Assembly: GCA_020853395.1 (NCBI GenBank)
Contig: JADYYY010000002.1
Span: 332,609-396,608 of the forward strand
Reading direction: 5' to 3'
From: Acidobacteriota bacterium
GTDB taxonomy: Bacteria > Acidobacteriota > Vicinamibacteria > Vicinamibacterales > SCN-69-37
DNA: 64,000 nt
Made by a program: the position numbers and the translations under genes. This document shows positions 1 through 7,659 of the stretch, piece after piece. Position 1 is the stretch's first letter, and each line of letters opens with the position of its first letter. The notes under the pieces were generated by a model, which made no database searches, was not told where the DNA came from, and saw only the letters and a program-made list of their open reading frames with translations.

Positions 1-30
1 AAGAAGGACGCAGAGCTGCTCGGCCGGTAG
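1..30 (+). CDS. C-terminal tail of an upstream gene (partial)
   Basis: The first 30 bases read as nine codons (KKDAELLGR) followed by TAG, ending one base before the GTG start of the next gene. The tight spacing fits an operon. Too little is present to name the product, and the call rests only on frame and position. Confidence 0.4.
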   Translation, partial: KKDAELLGR

Positions 31-31
31 C

Positions 32-1222
32 GTGCCTACGTTCTTCTCCCACCTGGAGTGCTCGGTACCGTGCGGTGCCGGCCCCTTCGATCCGCGGCAG
101 CGCCACCAGACGTGCACGTGCGGCGCGCCGCTGCTCGCGCGCTACGACCTGACGGCCGCGCGGCGATGGCCGAAGTCGTCGCTCGCCGGCCGCGATACCT
201 CGCTCTGGCGCTACCAGGAGATCCTGCCGCTCTTCGAGAGCGACAACGGCGTCGATCCGCCGGTGTCGCTCGGCGAGGGGTGGACGCCCCTCCTGCGCAC
301 ACGGCGGCTCGGCAAGGCGCTCGGGCTCGACCGGCTGTACGTGAAGGACGAATCCGCGAATCCCACCGGCACCGTCCGCGCGCGCGGCATGGCGACCGCC
401 GCGACGCGCGCGCTGCACCTCGGCGCCCGCGTGCTCACGATGGCGACGGCCGGCAGCGGCGCGCCGGCCATGGCCGCGTACGCCTCGCGAGGCGGCCTCG
501 ATGCCCGCGTCTTCATGCCGCGTGATGCGCGCCGGCCGTTCGTCAAGGAGTGCGAGCTGGCGGGCGCGGTCGTGACGCTCGTGGACGGCCCAGCGACGAG
601 CGCCGTGGCGCATGCATCCGATCGCGTGGCGACGTCGGGCTGGTATCACGTGACCGCGTTTCACGAGCCGTATCGGCTCGAAGGCGAGAAGACCCTTGGT
701 TACGAGCTGGCCGAGCAGTGCGGCTGGCAACTCCCCGACTGGATCGGCTGCCCGGTCGGAGAAGGCACGGCCGTCGTGGGCCTCTGGAAGGCGTTTGCCG
801 AGATGGCGGCGCTCGGCTGGATCGATCCGGTCCGCCGGCCGCGCCTCGTCTGCGTGCAGGCGGCTGGCTGCGCGCCGCTCGTCCGCGCCTTCGGCGCCGG
901 CGCCGAGAAAGCGGTGGCGTGGGACCGGCCGCAGACGATCGCGGACGATCTGCGGATTCCCGACACGTCGGGAGACGCGCTGGCGCTCCGCGCAATCCGC
1001 GAGAGCGGCGGCGTCGCCACGGCGGTCGGCGACGCCGAGATGATCGCCGGCGTGAAAGAGTGCGGTCAGACGGAAGGGCTGAGCGCGTCGCCCGGCACGG
1101 GCGCCGTCGTGCACGCCCTGCGCGTGCTGGCCAGCGAAGGCCAGATCAAACCGCAGGAAATCGTCGTCGTCCTCAACACCGGCAGCGCCACGCGGTACTT
1201 GGATGTGCTCGCGGGCAGTTGA
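32..1222 (+). CDS. Threonine-synthase-like protein lacking the PLP lysine
   Basis: This 396-aa protein has the layout of the long ThrC family: a Cys-rich N-terminal ribbon (Cys10, 14, 28, 30), the SLGEGWTPLL block near residue 79, and the fold-type II PLP core ending in a NTGSATRYLDVL-like segment. ThrC normally converts O-phosphohomoserine to threonine using PLP bound to the Lys of a PTGSFKARG motif. Here the motif reads PTGTVRARG, so Arg116 (codon CGC, 377-379) replaces that Lys. The glycine-rich phosphate loop is also altered (GEGTA instead of GGGTG), as is the N-terminal loop (TAGSGAP instead of a GN-containing loop). Family membership is clear; a normal PLP reaction is unlikely. The start is GTG at 32. 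It may be a pseudoenzyme or may have a new role. Confidence 0.85.
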   Translation: MPTFFSHLECSVPCGAGPFDPRQRHQTCTCGAPLLARYDLTAARRWPKSSLAGRDTSLWRYQEILPLFESDNGVDPPVSLGEGWTPLLRTRRLGKALGLDRLYVKDESANPTGTVRARGMATAATRALHLGARVLTMATAGSGAPAMAAYASRGGLDARVFMPRDARRPFVKECELAGAVVTLVDGPATSAVAHASDRVATSGWYHVTAFHEPYRLEGEKTLGYELAEQCGWQLPDWIGCPVGEGTAVVGLWKAFAEMAALGWIDPVRRPRLVCVQAAGCAPLVRAFGAGAEKAVAWDRPQTIADDLRIPDTSGDALALRAIRESGGVATAVGDAEMIAGVKECGQTEGLSASPGTGAVVHALRVLASEGQIKPQEIVVVLNTGSATRYLDVLAGS

Positions 1223-1251
1223 CGACCTCACGTGTTAGACTGTGAGGTCGT
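1222..1251 (+). terminator. Hairpin at the end of the threonine-synthase-like gene
   Basis: A perfect 10-bp inverted repeat (ACGACCTCAC at 1222-1231, GTGAGGTCGT at 1242-1251) with a 10-base loop begins on the last base of the stop codon. It is followed only by TTGCC, so it is a terminator-like stem with a weak U tail. Confidence 0.5.
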
Positions 1252-1299
1252 TGCCTGCCGTGCGGACGCCATCGTACGCACGGCGGACACGCCACGAGT

Positions 1300-1375
<76 letters not shown>

Positions 1376-1417
1376 AATAGACTTTCACAGAATCAGCGTG
1401 TTCGAGGGTATAGCCGA

Positions 1418-1441
1418 GAAGCTGGTCGAGGTACCAGCTTC
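1418..1441. other. Short perfect hairpin between tRNA-Ala and mntA
   Basis: GAAGCTGGT (1418-1426) and ACCAGCTTC (1433-1441) form a perfect 9-bp stem with a 6-base loop, 43 bases downstream of the tRNA. There is no T run, so a terminator role is uncertain. The rest of 1376-1517 shows no gene. Confidence 0.4.
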
Positions 1442-1517
1442 TGTCGGGGGCGCCTTGGGGTGCGGGTGCCGAGGTCAGCGGGCGTCGCTTCACGCTCGGG
1501 TCGGTCGAGGGCGTATC

Positions 1518-1829
1518 ATGGCCATCGTGAGCCCTCATCTGGTCATCGACCGCGGCGCGGTGACGGCGTTCTGCCAGCGGCACCGTATCGCGCGACTGGC
1601 GCTCTTCGGCTCGGCACTCCGCGACGACTTCGGCCTACATAGCGACGTCGATGTGCTGGTGGAGTTCCAGCCAGGTCATGTTCCTGGACTCAACTTCGTC
1701 AGTATGGAGCGCGAGCTGTCTGCGTTGTTCCAGGGGCGCCGGGTGGACCTCGTCACGCCAAAGTTTCTGAACCAGCGGATCAGAGAACAAGTGCTGCGGG
1801 AGGCCGAAACGCTGTATGTCGCCGCGTGA
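1518..1829 (+). CDS. mntA: MntA-type nucleotidyltransferase antitoxin
   Basis: This 103-aa protein is a minimal nucleotidyltransferase. It contains the GS-x10-DxD metal and nucleotide motif (LFGSALRDDF...SDVDVLVEF, about residues 32-54). In characterised MntA/HepT pairs such a protein transfers AMP to a tyrosine of the HEPN partner and thereby silences its RNase activity. The gene overlaps the HEPN gene by 14 nt (1816-1829), so the two are translationally coupled. The ATG at 1518 is chosen because a GAGGG ribosome-binding sequence precedes it and the nucleotidyltransferase fold begins directly after it. Confidence 0.88.
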   Translation: MAIVSPHLVIDRGAVTAFCQRHRIARLALFGSALRDDFGLHSDVDVLVEFQPGHVPGLNFVSMERELSALFQGRRVDLVTPKFLNQRIREQVLREAETLYVAA

Positions 1830-2157
1830 TCTCGTCTACGTCGGGCACATGCTCGACATGGCGAGGAAGGCGGTGGCCAAGGTCAAGAATCTTCCCCGCG
1901 AGACCTACGACACCGATGAGAACCTGCGCCTCGCCCTCATTCATCTCGTTCAGGTGATCGGCGAAGCGGCCCGCCAAGTGTCACGCGAGTTCGCAGCGGC
2001 CCATTCCGAAATCCCTTGGGAGAACATCGTCGGGATGCGCCACAAAGTCGTGCACGACTATCTCGGCGTGGACGAAGACATCGTGTGGCAAGTCGTCACT
2101 GCGGATCTCCCGAAGCTCGTCAAGGCGCCGGAACCGCTGGTTCCACGGGCGTCTTGA
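1816..2157 (+). CDS. hepT: HepT-type HEPN (DUF86) ribonuclease toxin
   Basis: This 113-aa all-helical protein has the HEPN active-site motif R-x4-H (RHKVVH, residues about 75-80). It is followed by D-Y, which gives the RX4HXY form whose Tyr is the AMPylation site in known HepT toxins. The family cleaves RNA as a dimer and is neutralised by the adjacent nucleotidyltransferase. Here the antitoxin gene comes first, the reverse of the Shewanella hepT-mntA order. The pair sits just downstream of tRNA-Ala, but no integrase or transposase is visible nearby. Confidence 0.88.
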   Translation: MSPRDLVYVGHMLDMARKAVAKVKNLPRETYDTDENLRLALIHLVQVIGEAARQVSREFAAAHSEIPWENIVGMRHKVVHDYLGVDEDIVWQVVTADLPKLVKAPEPLVPRAS

Positions 2158-2508
2158 ACCCGAGATACGGGGCTAGCGTGTCAACACGACGGTATCCCCG
2201 GGAACCATAGCTCGCCCCGAGAACACGAGTTGATTCTCACCACGCTGGGCGCGCGTCGGGGAACGGCGTGGTCGTCTGGGACGGGGAGTGGGCGTGATCC
2301 GAATCGGTGGCGCCGGTGTGTCGGAAGCCCTGGCACGTGATGCCGCGGCTCTCGCTTGGACGGCACGCCAGCCCCGTATCGGCGCCGGTCCGCACGTCCA
2401 CGCATCGACCAGCCCTCCGCGTCGTGCATCGATTGCGAATGAGATAGGGCTACATGTGCGCGCGGCAGACGGCGCGCTCGACCAGGATCTCGGATCGACG
2501 CGCGCGCG
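2158..2508. other. Gene-free stretch, no recognisable content
   Basis: About 350 bases follow hepT without a convincing gene. The open frames on both strands are Arg/Pro/His-rich and look like GC-rich noise. I see no insertion-sequence ends, no array and no tRNA remnant. It may be degraded accessory sequence. Confidence 0.4.
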
Positions 2509-2805
2509 TCAGCCAACGGGAATCGCTTCGATGTCCTGGCGCAGCGCCTCCAACGCCGCGGAGACCTGCCGGTGTTCCTCGGCTGTCAAGGCGAGCAACG
2601 GCAGGAACGCGACCACCGTGTCGTAGGCGGCCTGTGCCTGGCGACGACTCCAGTGCCGGTTCTCACGATCGTGCGGCGCGGTGCGCGCCAGGCCGGCGAG
2701 CGTCGAACCCGCGGTCAGCTCGGCCCACAGAAACTGCAGTCCGCCCGACTCGAATCGACCATCGAGCTCGTCGTCCACCAGAGACGGGTTGCGGTCGTGC
2801 CCCAT
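2509..2805 (-). CDS. Hypothetical protein, 98 aa
   Basis: I do not recognise this protein. It has credible composition: an acidic N-terminus (SLVDDELDGRFESGG), then helical sequence with an HDRENRHWSRRQAQAAYD stretch and an amphipathic C-terminal helix (LTAEEHRQVSAALEALRQDIEA). No signal peptide or membrane segment is seen. The ATG at 2805 is preceded by GGGAG at ribosome-binding distance. It stands alone on the minus strand between hepT and another small gene. Confidence 0.6.
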   Translation of the reverse strand: MGHDRNPSLVDDELDGRFESGGLQFLWAELTAGSTLAGLARTAPHDRENRHWSRRQAQAAYDTVVAFLPLLALTAEEHRQVSAALEALRQDIEAIPVG

Positions 2806-3097
2806 CGCGCGCTCCCTCGCGCTCGCGCGCGTTTACGCACTAGGAGAGCAATCACCGTTCCGGCCGGTCACGCCGGTGCCTCGGGCATTTCGTCAGCCGC
2901 GGACGTGCTGGGCCGCGCCAAACGCACCGGACCCCCTGTAATCGCTACCCGCCGCCATTCAGCGGCTGGTCGACTCCGCCCGCCGGCCCGACGCGAGCGC
3001 AGAGCCGTTTCGCGGTGCCTTGGCGCAGCTCGACTCGACTGCGGCGGGCGCTCATCCGCAGGCTCGGCCGCCGCGTCAGGGCGCGCGGCGGCAGGCA

Positions 3098-3298
3098 CTA
3101 AACCGGCGCCTGCTCCAGGATGGCCTTGACGGCCGGATCCTGCGCGGCGGTGAGCGCCGCCGCCCGTGCGTCCTTCTTCGAGTAGCCGGTGCCTTTGGCA
3201 ACGATGGGACCCGTCGGGCGTTTCTGATCGTCGAGGCCGACGACCTCGCACATGATCTTGTCGTCTCGAATGGCGCGGTATCTGACGATGTACTCCAC
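3098..3298 (-). CDS. Small conserved-looking protein, 66 aa
   Basis: This 66-aa cytoplasmic protein starts MEYIVRYRAIRDDKIM and ends in a GTGYSKKDARAAALTAA segment. That ending resembles the Gly-x-Gly-x-Ser-Lys-Lys-x-Ala-x3-Ala turn and helix closing double-stranded RNA-binding domains, and the N-terminal part could supply the beta strands. The match is by eye and short, so an RNA-binding role is only a suggestion. The GTG start lies exactly six bases after a TAAGAT hexamer, which predicts a leaderless transcript. Confidence 0.72.
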   Translation of the reverse strand: MEYIVRYRAIRDDKIMCEVVGLDDQKRPTGPIVAKGTGYSKKDARAAALTAAQDPAVKAILEQAPV

Positions 3299-3304
3299 GA
3301 CGGC

Positions 3305-3310
3305 ATCTTA
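3305..3310 (-). promoter_or_regulatory. -10 box for the 66-aa gene (leaderless)
   Basis: TAAGAT on the minus strand ends six bases before the GTG start at 3298, so transcription should begin at or next to the start codon. No clear -35 is seen. Confidence 0.5.
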
Positions 3311-3367
3311 TAGGACCTCGGTAGCCGCGCCGAGCTCCGGAGCGCGCACGGCCCCTGGACGGGCTGC

Positions 3368-3373
3368 TAGACT
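3368..3373 (+). promoter_or_regulatory. -10 box of lolA (leaderless)
   Basis: TAGACT is followed by exactly six bases and then the lolA ATG at 3380. With usual -10 geometry the mRNA would start at the A of ATG. There is no ribosome-binding sequence upstream. Confidence 0.55.
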
Positions 3374-3379
3374 GGCCCT

Positions 3380-4066
3380 ATGGGTCCAACCCGACTCACG
3401 TTGACGGTCCTGCTCGCTGCCGCGTCCAGCGTGCTGGCGCAGGCGCCACCGGCGGCTGCCGATCTCGCGGCGCGCATCCAGGCGCGCTACGCGTCGGTCC
3501 GTGACTTCACCGCCGACTTCACGCAGACGCAGACGAGCGCGATCAGCCGCGGCACCTACGTCGACCGCGGCAAGGTTGCCGTCAAGAAGCCGGGCCGCAT
3601 GCGGTGGGTGACGAGCACCGGCAGCCGAAGCGAGCTCGTGGCCGACGGCTCGCAGCTCTACTTCTATCTGCCGAAGGACAAGATCGTCCAGGTGAGCCCG
3701 ATGCCGAAGGACTCGCAGGCGTCGACCGCGCTGCTGCTGCTCGCGGGCCGCGGCGACCTCACGAGGGACTTCACGCCGGATCCCGACGTCGAGCGCGGTC
3801 CGAACGACTGGCGCCTCACGCTCATGCCGGCCGCGCCGCAGCCGGATTTCAAGACGCTGACGCTGGCCGTGGACCGGTCGTCGCTGCAGCTTCGTGGGCT
3901 GACGGTCGTGGACGCCCAGGGCGGCGTGCAGCGCTTCGAGTTCTCGAACCTGCGCGAGAACCAGGGTCTTCCGGACTCGACCTTCGCCTTCACCATTCCC
4001 AAAGGCGTCGAAGTGCGCCGAGCGGGAACGCAAGGCCAGCCGGCGCGGCCGGCTCAGGTGCCGTAG
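3380..4066 (+). CDS. lolA: Outer-membrane lipoprotein carrier LolA
   Basis: LolA is the periplasmic chaperone that carries lipoproteins from the LolCDE complex to the outer membrane. The 228-aa product has a signal peptide (hydrophobic core LTVLLAAASSVLA, cleavage near residue 20). The typical LolA opening follows: an IQARYASVRDFTADFTQ helix and strand, then GRMRW, LVADGSQLYFYLP and the C-terminal FEFSNLRENQGLPDSTFAF signature. The last 13 bases overlap the convergent murA 3' end. A TAGACT-N6-ATG arrangement suggests leaderless expression. Confidence 0.93.
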   Translation: MGPTRLTLTVLLAAASSVLAQAPPAAADLAARIQARYASVRDFTADFTQTQTSAISRGTYVDRGKVAVKKPGRMRWVTSTGSRSELVADGSQLYFYLPKDKIVQVSPMPKDSQASTALLLLAGRGDLTRDFTPDPDVERGPNDWRLTLMPAAPQPDFKTLTLAVDRSSLQLRGLTVVDAQGGVQRFEFSNLRENQGLPDSTFAFTIPKGVEVRRAGTQGQPARPAQVP

Positions 4067-5316
4067 CGCACGACGTCCGCGCCCAGGCTGCGAAGCCGGT
4101 CCACCAGGTCTTCGTAGCCCCGCTCCACGGTCTCGATCTCCAGGATGGTGCTCTCTCCTTCGGCGACGAGCGCCGCCGCCACGAGCGCCATGCCGGATCG
4201 GATGTCGCGGCTGTCGAGCGTCCGGCCTCGCAGTTTCGTCGGACCGGTGACGATGATCCGGTGGGGATCGCACAGGAACAGATCCGCGCGCATGGCGCTC
4301 AACTGCTCGAGGGCGAAGAGCCGAAGCTCGTACATCCAGTCGTGCACGAGCGTGGCACCGGCGGCCTGCGTCGCCAGCACGGTCACGAGGCTGACGATGT
4401 CGCTCGGGAAGGCCGGCCAGAGCCCGGTGGTCAGCCGCCGCATCCCGACGAGCTGCGACGGACGCACGGCGAAACGCTGATCCGCCAGGTCGAAGTCGAG
4501 CCGCATCTCGGCCATCACGGCGGCGATGGGCTCGAGGTCTTCCGCGCACGCGCCGGTGATCTCGACCTCGCCGCCCGTGATCGCCCCGACGACGCCCCAG
4601 GACGCAGCCTCGATGTAGTCGCCGCGCAGGGTGTGCGTCGCGCCGCGGAGCCGGCCGGGCGGGTCGATGCGAATCGTCGACGTGCCGATCCCCTCCACCC
4701 CGCAACCCATGCTCTCGAGAAACGTGCAGAGCTCGGCGACGTGTGGTTCGCATGCGGCGTTCCGGATCTCGGTCGCGCCCTTCGCCAGCGCGGCGGCGAG
4801 CAACGCGGTCTCGGTGCCGGTCACCGACGCTTCGAGCAGGTACATCGACGCACCCGTCAGCCCGGATCCCGCCTCGAGCGTGTAGCCGGACGGCGTGTCG
4901 ACGAGGCGTGCCCCCATGGCAAGGAGCGCGCGGACGTGCGTGGCGATCGTCCGCCGCGCGGGGAAGTCGCCACCGGGAGGTGCCAGCACGGCGCGGCCCA
5001 TGCGGCCCAGCAGGGCGCCCAAGAGCAGCACCGAACCGCGCAGCCGCCCGGTGAGCGCCGCATCGGGAGAGGCCGACACGATGTCGCCGCACGTGACGCG
5101 CAGCGTCGACGTCCCCTCCCCTTCGACCGATGCGCCGATCGATCGCAGGAGCGCGCTCATCACGGCGACGTCTCGAATCCGCGGCACGTTGCGCAGCTCG
5201 CAGGTGTCGGTCGTCAGGAGCGTCGCGGCGAGGATCGGCAGCGCGGCGTTCTTGTTGCCGCTCACCGCCACTCGCCCGGACAGGCGCCGGCCGCCGCGCA
5301 GTGCAAGTTCCGCCAT
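4054..5316 (-). CDS. murA: UDP-GlcNAc enolpyruvyl transferase MurA, Asp variant
   Basis: MurA adds enolpyruvate from PEP to UDP-GlcNAc, the first committed step of peptidoglycan synthesis. The 420-aa protein has the expected inverted alpha/beta barrel motifs: SGNKNAALPI with Lys22, WPAFPSD with the catalytic Asp, and DIRSGMALV with the PEP-binding Arg. The active-site loop reads PPGGDFPARR, so Asp117 stands where most bacteria have the Cys alkylated by fosfomycin; Arg122 is kept. Asp at this site is known from Mycobacterium and Chlamydia MurA and confers natural fosfomycin resistance. The start ATG overlaps the murB stop (TGATG). It is the last gene of the nagZ operon. Confidence 0.95.
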   Translation of the reverse strand: MAELALRGGRRLSGRVAVSGNKNAALPILAATLLTTDTCELRNVPRIRDVAVMSALLRSIGASVEGEGTSTLRVTCGDIVSASPDAALTGRLRGSVLLLGALLGRMGRAVLAPPGGDFPARRTIATHVRALLAMGARLVDTPSGYTLEAGSGLTGASMYLLEASVTGTETALLAAALAKGATEIRNAACEPHVAELCTFLESMGCGVEGIGTSTIRIDPPGRLRGATHTLRGDYIEAASWGVVGAITGGEVEITGACAEDLEPIAAVMAEMRLDFDLADQRFAVRPSQLVGMRRLTTGLWPAFPSDIVSLVTVLATQAAGATLVHDWMYELRLFALEQLSAMRADLFLCDPHRIIVTGPTKLRGRTLDSRDIRSGMALVAAALVAEGESTILEIETVERGYEDLVDRLRSLGADVVRYGT

Positions 5317-6257
5317 CAGGACCTCCCGAGCCAGACCACTTCGTCGCGCAGCACGACGCCGAAACGCTCCCGCACCGCGCGGCGCGCGGCTTCGACGACC
5401 GCGCGCACGTCGGCCGCCGTCGCCGTACCGTCGTTGACGACGAAGTTGGCGTGACGGTCCGAGATGCTGGCGCCGCCCACCCGGAAGCCTTTCAGCCCGG
5501 CCCGGTCCACCAGCGCGCCCGCCGAGGCCGGCAAGCCGGGCGGCACGCGGTCGCGGTCCGGATCGGGGTTCTGGAAGACGCAGCCGGCGCTTGGCGCGGC
5601 CAGCGGCTGCGTCCGCTTCCGGAACGCGAGCGATGCCCGCGCCGTTGCCCTGAGCGTCTCGGGATCGCCCGGCCGCACGGTGAACTCCGCCCACACCGCG
5701 ATCTCGCCTGAACGCTGCAACCGGCTGGAGTCGTACCCGAAGTCCATCGCGGCGGCGTCGATCACCACCTGGCGCCCGTCGCGCGAGAGCACCATCACGC
5801 GCCGCACGAGATCGCCGATGTTGCGCCCAGCCCAGTGGGCGTTGCCGTGAATCGCGCCGCCGACCGTCCCCGGCGTCCCGGCCCATGCTTCTAGGCCAGC
5901 GAGCCCACGTCCCACCGTCCAGCGCACGAGCCCGTTGATCGTCGCGCCGGCCTCCGCCCTGACGGCATCGGCCGACGGCTGCGTGATGGCCGCGAGGTTC
6001 AGCCGCACGACGACGCCGCGGATCCCCTCGTCGGGCGCGACCACGTTCGAGCCGCCGCCGAGCAGCGTGAGGGGAACGTCCGTCGACGCCGCCAGCTCGA
6101 CGATGCGCGTCAGCTCCTCGATCGTGCGAACCTCCGCGAGCCGATCGGCCGGCCCACCCACGCGAAAGGTCGTGAGCGTCGCAAGCGGGACGTCCGCGCG
6201 CAGCCGCTCGAAGCCGAGCCACTCCCCCGCCGCGGCATCGAAGCGCTGCAGATCCAT
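5316..6257 (-). CDS. murB: UDP-N-acetylenolpyruvoylglucosamine reductase MurB
   Basis: MurB reduces the MurA product to UDP-MurNAc with NADPH and FAD. The 313-aa sequence shows the FAD-binding segments TTFRVGGPAD (29-38) and LGGGSNVV, the GTPGTVGGAIHGNAHW loop (about 127-142), and the C-terminal substrate domain. The proton donor position is Cys226 in SAGCVFQNP rather than Ser, a variation known in other bacterial MurB proteins. The catalytic Glu lies in RDEVVWLG near the C-terminus. It lies three bases downstream of mpl and is fused by overlap to murA, so the two enzymes are made together. Confidence 0.95.
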   Translation of the reverse strand: MDLQRFDAAAGEWLGFERLRADVPLATLTTFRVGGPADRLAEVRTIEELTRIVELAASTDVPLTLLGGGSNVVAPDEGIRGVVVRLNLAAITQPSADAVRAEAGATINGLVRWTVGRGLAGLEAWAGTPGTVGGAIHGNAHWAGRNIGDLVRRVMVLSRDGRQVVIDAAAMDFGYDSSRLQRSGEIAVWAEFTVRPGDPETLRATARASLAFRKRTQPLAAPSAGCVFQNPDPDRDRVPPGLPASAGALVDRAGLKGFRVGGASISDRHANFVVNDGTATAADVRAVVEAARRAVRERFGVVLRDEVVWLGRS

Positions 6258-6260
6258 CGG

Positions 6261-7658
6261 TCAGCGGGCGAGGGCCTCGAGCAGCCGTGCGTGCAGCCCA
6301 TCGAAGCCGCCGTTGGACATGACGATCACGAGGTCGCCGTCACGCGCTTCCTCGGCAATCGTCTCCGCAATCCTGGCGGCCGTCGAAACGTGCCGTGCGT
6401 GCACGCCCGCGGTCGTCACGGCCGCGACGAGATCCTCGACCGACAGCCGCTGGTCAGGCGGAAGCGTGCCGCGGAAGACGTCAGCGATCACGATCTCGTC
6501 CGCACCGGATTCGGCGAACGCCCGGGCGAAGTCGTCCTGGAAGATCCGGCGGCACGATGTCGCGGATCGCGGCTCGAACACGCCCCAGACACGCCGGCCG
6601 GGATACGACCAGCGGACCGCCCGCAACGTTTCGAGAATCGCCGTCGGATGGTGTGCGAAGTCATCGAAGACCGACACACCACGGACGACGCCTCGGAGCT
6701 CGAGCCGGCGTTTGACGCCGGCGAACGAGCGCAGCCCCTTCTCCATCGCATCGCTCGACAGCCCGACGGCATGACCGACGGCGATGCCCGCCAGGGCGTT
6801 GCGCACGTTGTGGACGCCAAGGAGCGGCGACTCGAACCGGCCGAACGGTTCGCCACGATGCCAGACGTCGAACCGTACTCTCCCCTCCGCGGCCTCGATG
6901 GCGGAGGCGCGCCAGTCGGCCTCCGCCGCCAGCCCGAACGTCTCGACGCTCGAACGCGCGAAGGGAATCAGGCCGGCGGCTTCGGCGCTGTCGATGCCGA
7001 CGAGCACGCGGCCATGCTGCGGCACGAGCGTCAAGAGCCGGCGAAAGGCCACGCGCAGCGATTCCATGTCGGGGTAAATGTCGGCGTGGTCGTACTCGAG
7101 GTTCCCGATGACGGCGACGTCAGGCAGGTATTTCAGGAACTTCGCCGTCTTGTCGAAGAACGCGCTGTCGTACTCGTCGCCCTCGATGACGAAGTCGCGT
7201 CCGCTGCCGAGCCGGTAGCTGCCGTCGAAGTTGCGCGCGATGCCGCCCACGAGCACGCTGGGATCCAGTCCCCCGGCCGTCAGCAGCCACCCCGTCAACG
7301 CGGTCGTCGTCGTCTTCCCGTGGGTGCCGGCGATCACGATCGAGTGCGCCTGCCAGAGGAACTGCTCGCGGATGACCTCCGGCAGCGACATGTACCGGAT
7401 CTTGCGATCCAGCACGTTCTCGAGCTCCGGGTTGCCGCGTGACACGGCGTTGCCAATCACCACCACGTCGAGCTCCGGCGTGATGTGCGCCGCATCGAAT
7501 CCGTCGAACACGCGCACCTCTTGGCGCGCGAGATACTCGCTCATCGGCGGATACATGGCGTGATCCGATCCTTGGACGTCGTGGCCACGAGCCCTGAGCA
7601 TCAGCGCCAGCGTGCCCATTGCCGTGCCGCAGATCCCGATGAAGTGAAAACGCGCCAT
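6261..7658 (-). CDS. mpl: Murein peptide ligase Mpl
   Basis: Mpl reattaches recovered L-Ala-D-Glu-mDAP peptide to UDP-MurNAc, so old wall peptides re-enter synthesis. The 465-aa protein is a Mur ligase: N-terminal Rossmann motif GICGTAMGTLA (8-18), P-loop GTHGKTT (111-117), and EGDEYDSAFFDKTAKF (159-174). The last motif and GTAMG in place of GIGG are typical of Mpl rather than MurC. The neighbours nagZ and ldcA act upstream in recycling, which supports Mpl. MurC is the alternative but fits less well. Confidence 0.92.
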   Translation of the reverse strand: MARFHFIGICGTAMGTLALMLRARGHDVQGSDHAMYPPMSEYLARQEVRVFDGFDAAHITPELDVVVIGNAVSRGNPELENVLDRKIRYMSLPEVIREQFLWQAHSIVIAGTHGKTTTTALTGWLLTAGGLDPSVLVGGIARNFDGSYRLGSGRDFVIEGDEYDSAFFDKTAKFLKYLPDVAVIGNLEYDHADIYPDMESLRVAFRRLLTLVPQHGRVLVGIDSAEAAGLIPFARSSVETFGLAAEADWRASAIEAAEGRVRFDVWHRGEPFGRFESPLLGVHNVRNALAGIAVGHAVGLSSDAMEKGLRSFAGVKRRLELRGVVRGVSVFDDFAHHPTAILETLRAVRWSYPGRRVWGVFEPRSATSCRRIFQDDFARAFAESGADEIVIADVFRGTLPPDQRLSVEDLVAAVTTAGVHARHVSTAARIAETIAEEARDGDLVIVMSNGGFDGLHARLLEALAR

Positions 7659-7659
7659 G

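Noticed and set aside
1236-1241. TTGACG/TAGACT as a promoter for tRNA-Ala
   Set aside because: The two boxes are only 11 bases apart and lie within a terminator-like hairpin; the spacing is not usable for sigma-70.
2181-2516. A 111-codon minus-strand frame after hepT
   Set aside because: Arg/His/Pro-rich sequence with no ribosome-binding site or motif; more likely non-coding.
2770-2785. Possible att copy of the tRNA-Ala 3' end (GTCCACCA-like bases)
   Set aside because: The match is under ten bases and lies inside the 98-aa gene. That length is expected by chance, and no integrase is present.
6261-7658. MurC rather than Mpl
   Set aside because: GICGTAMG and the EGDEYDSAFFDK segment fit Mpl, and the neighbours are recycling genes.
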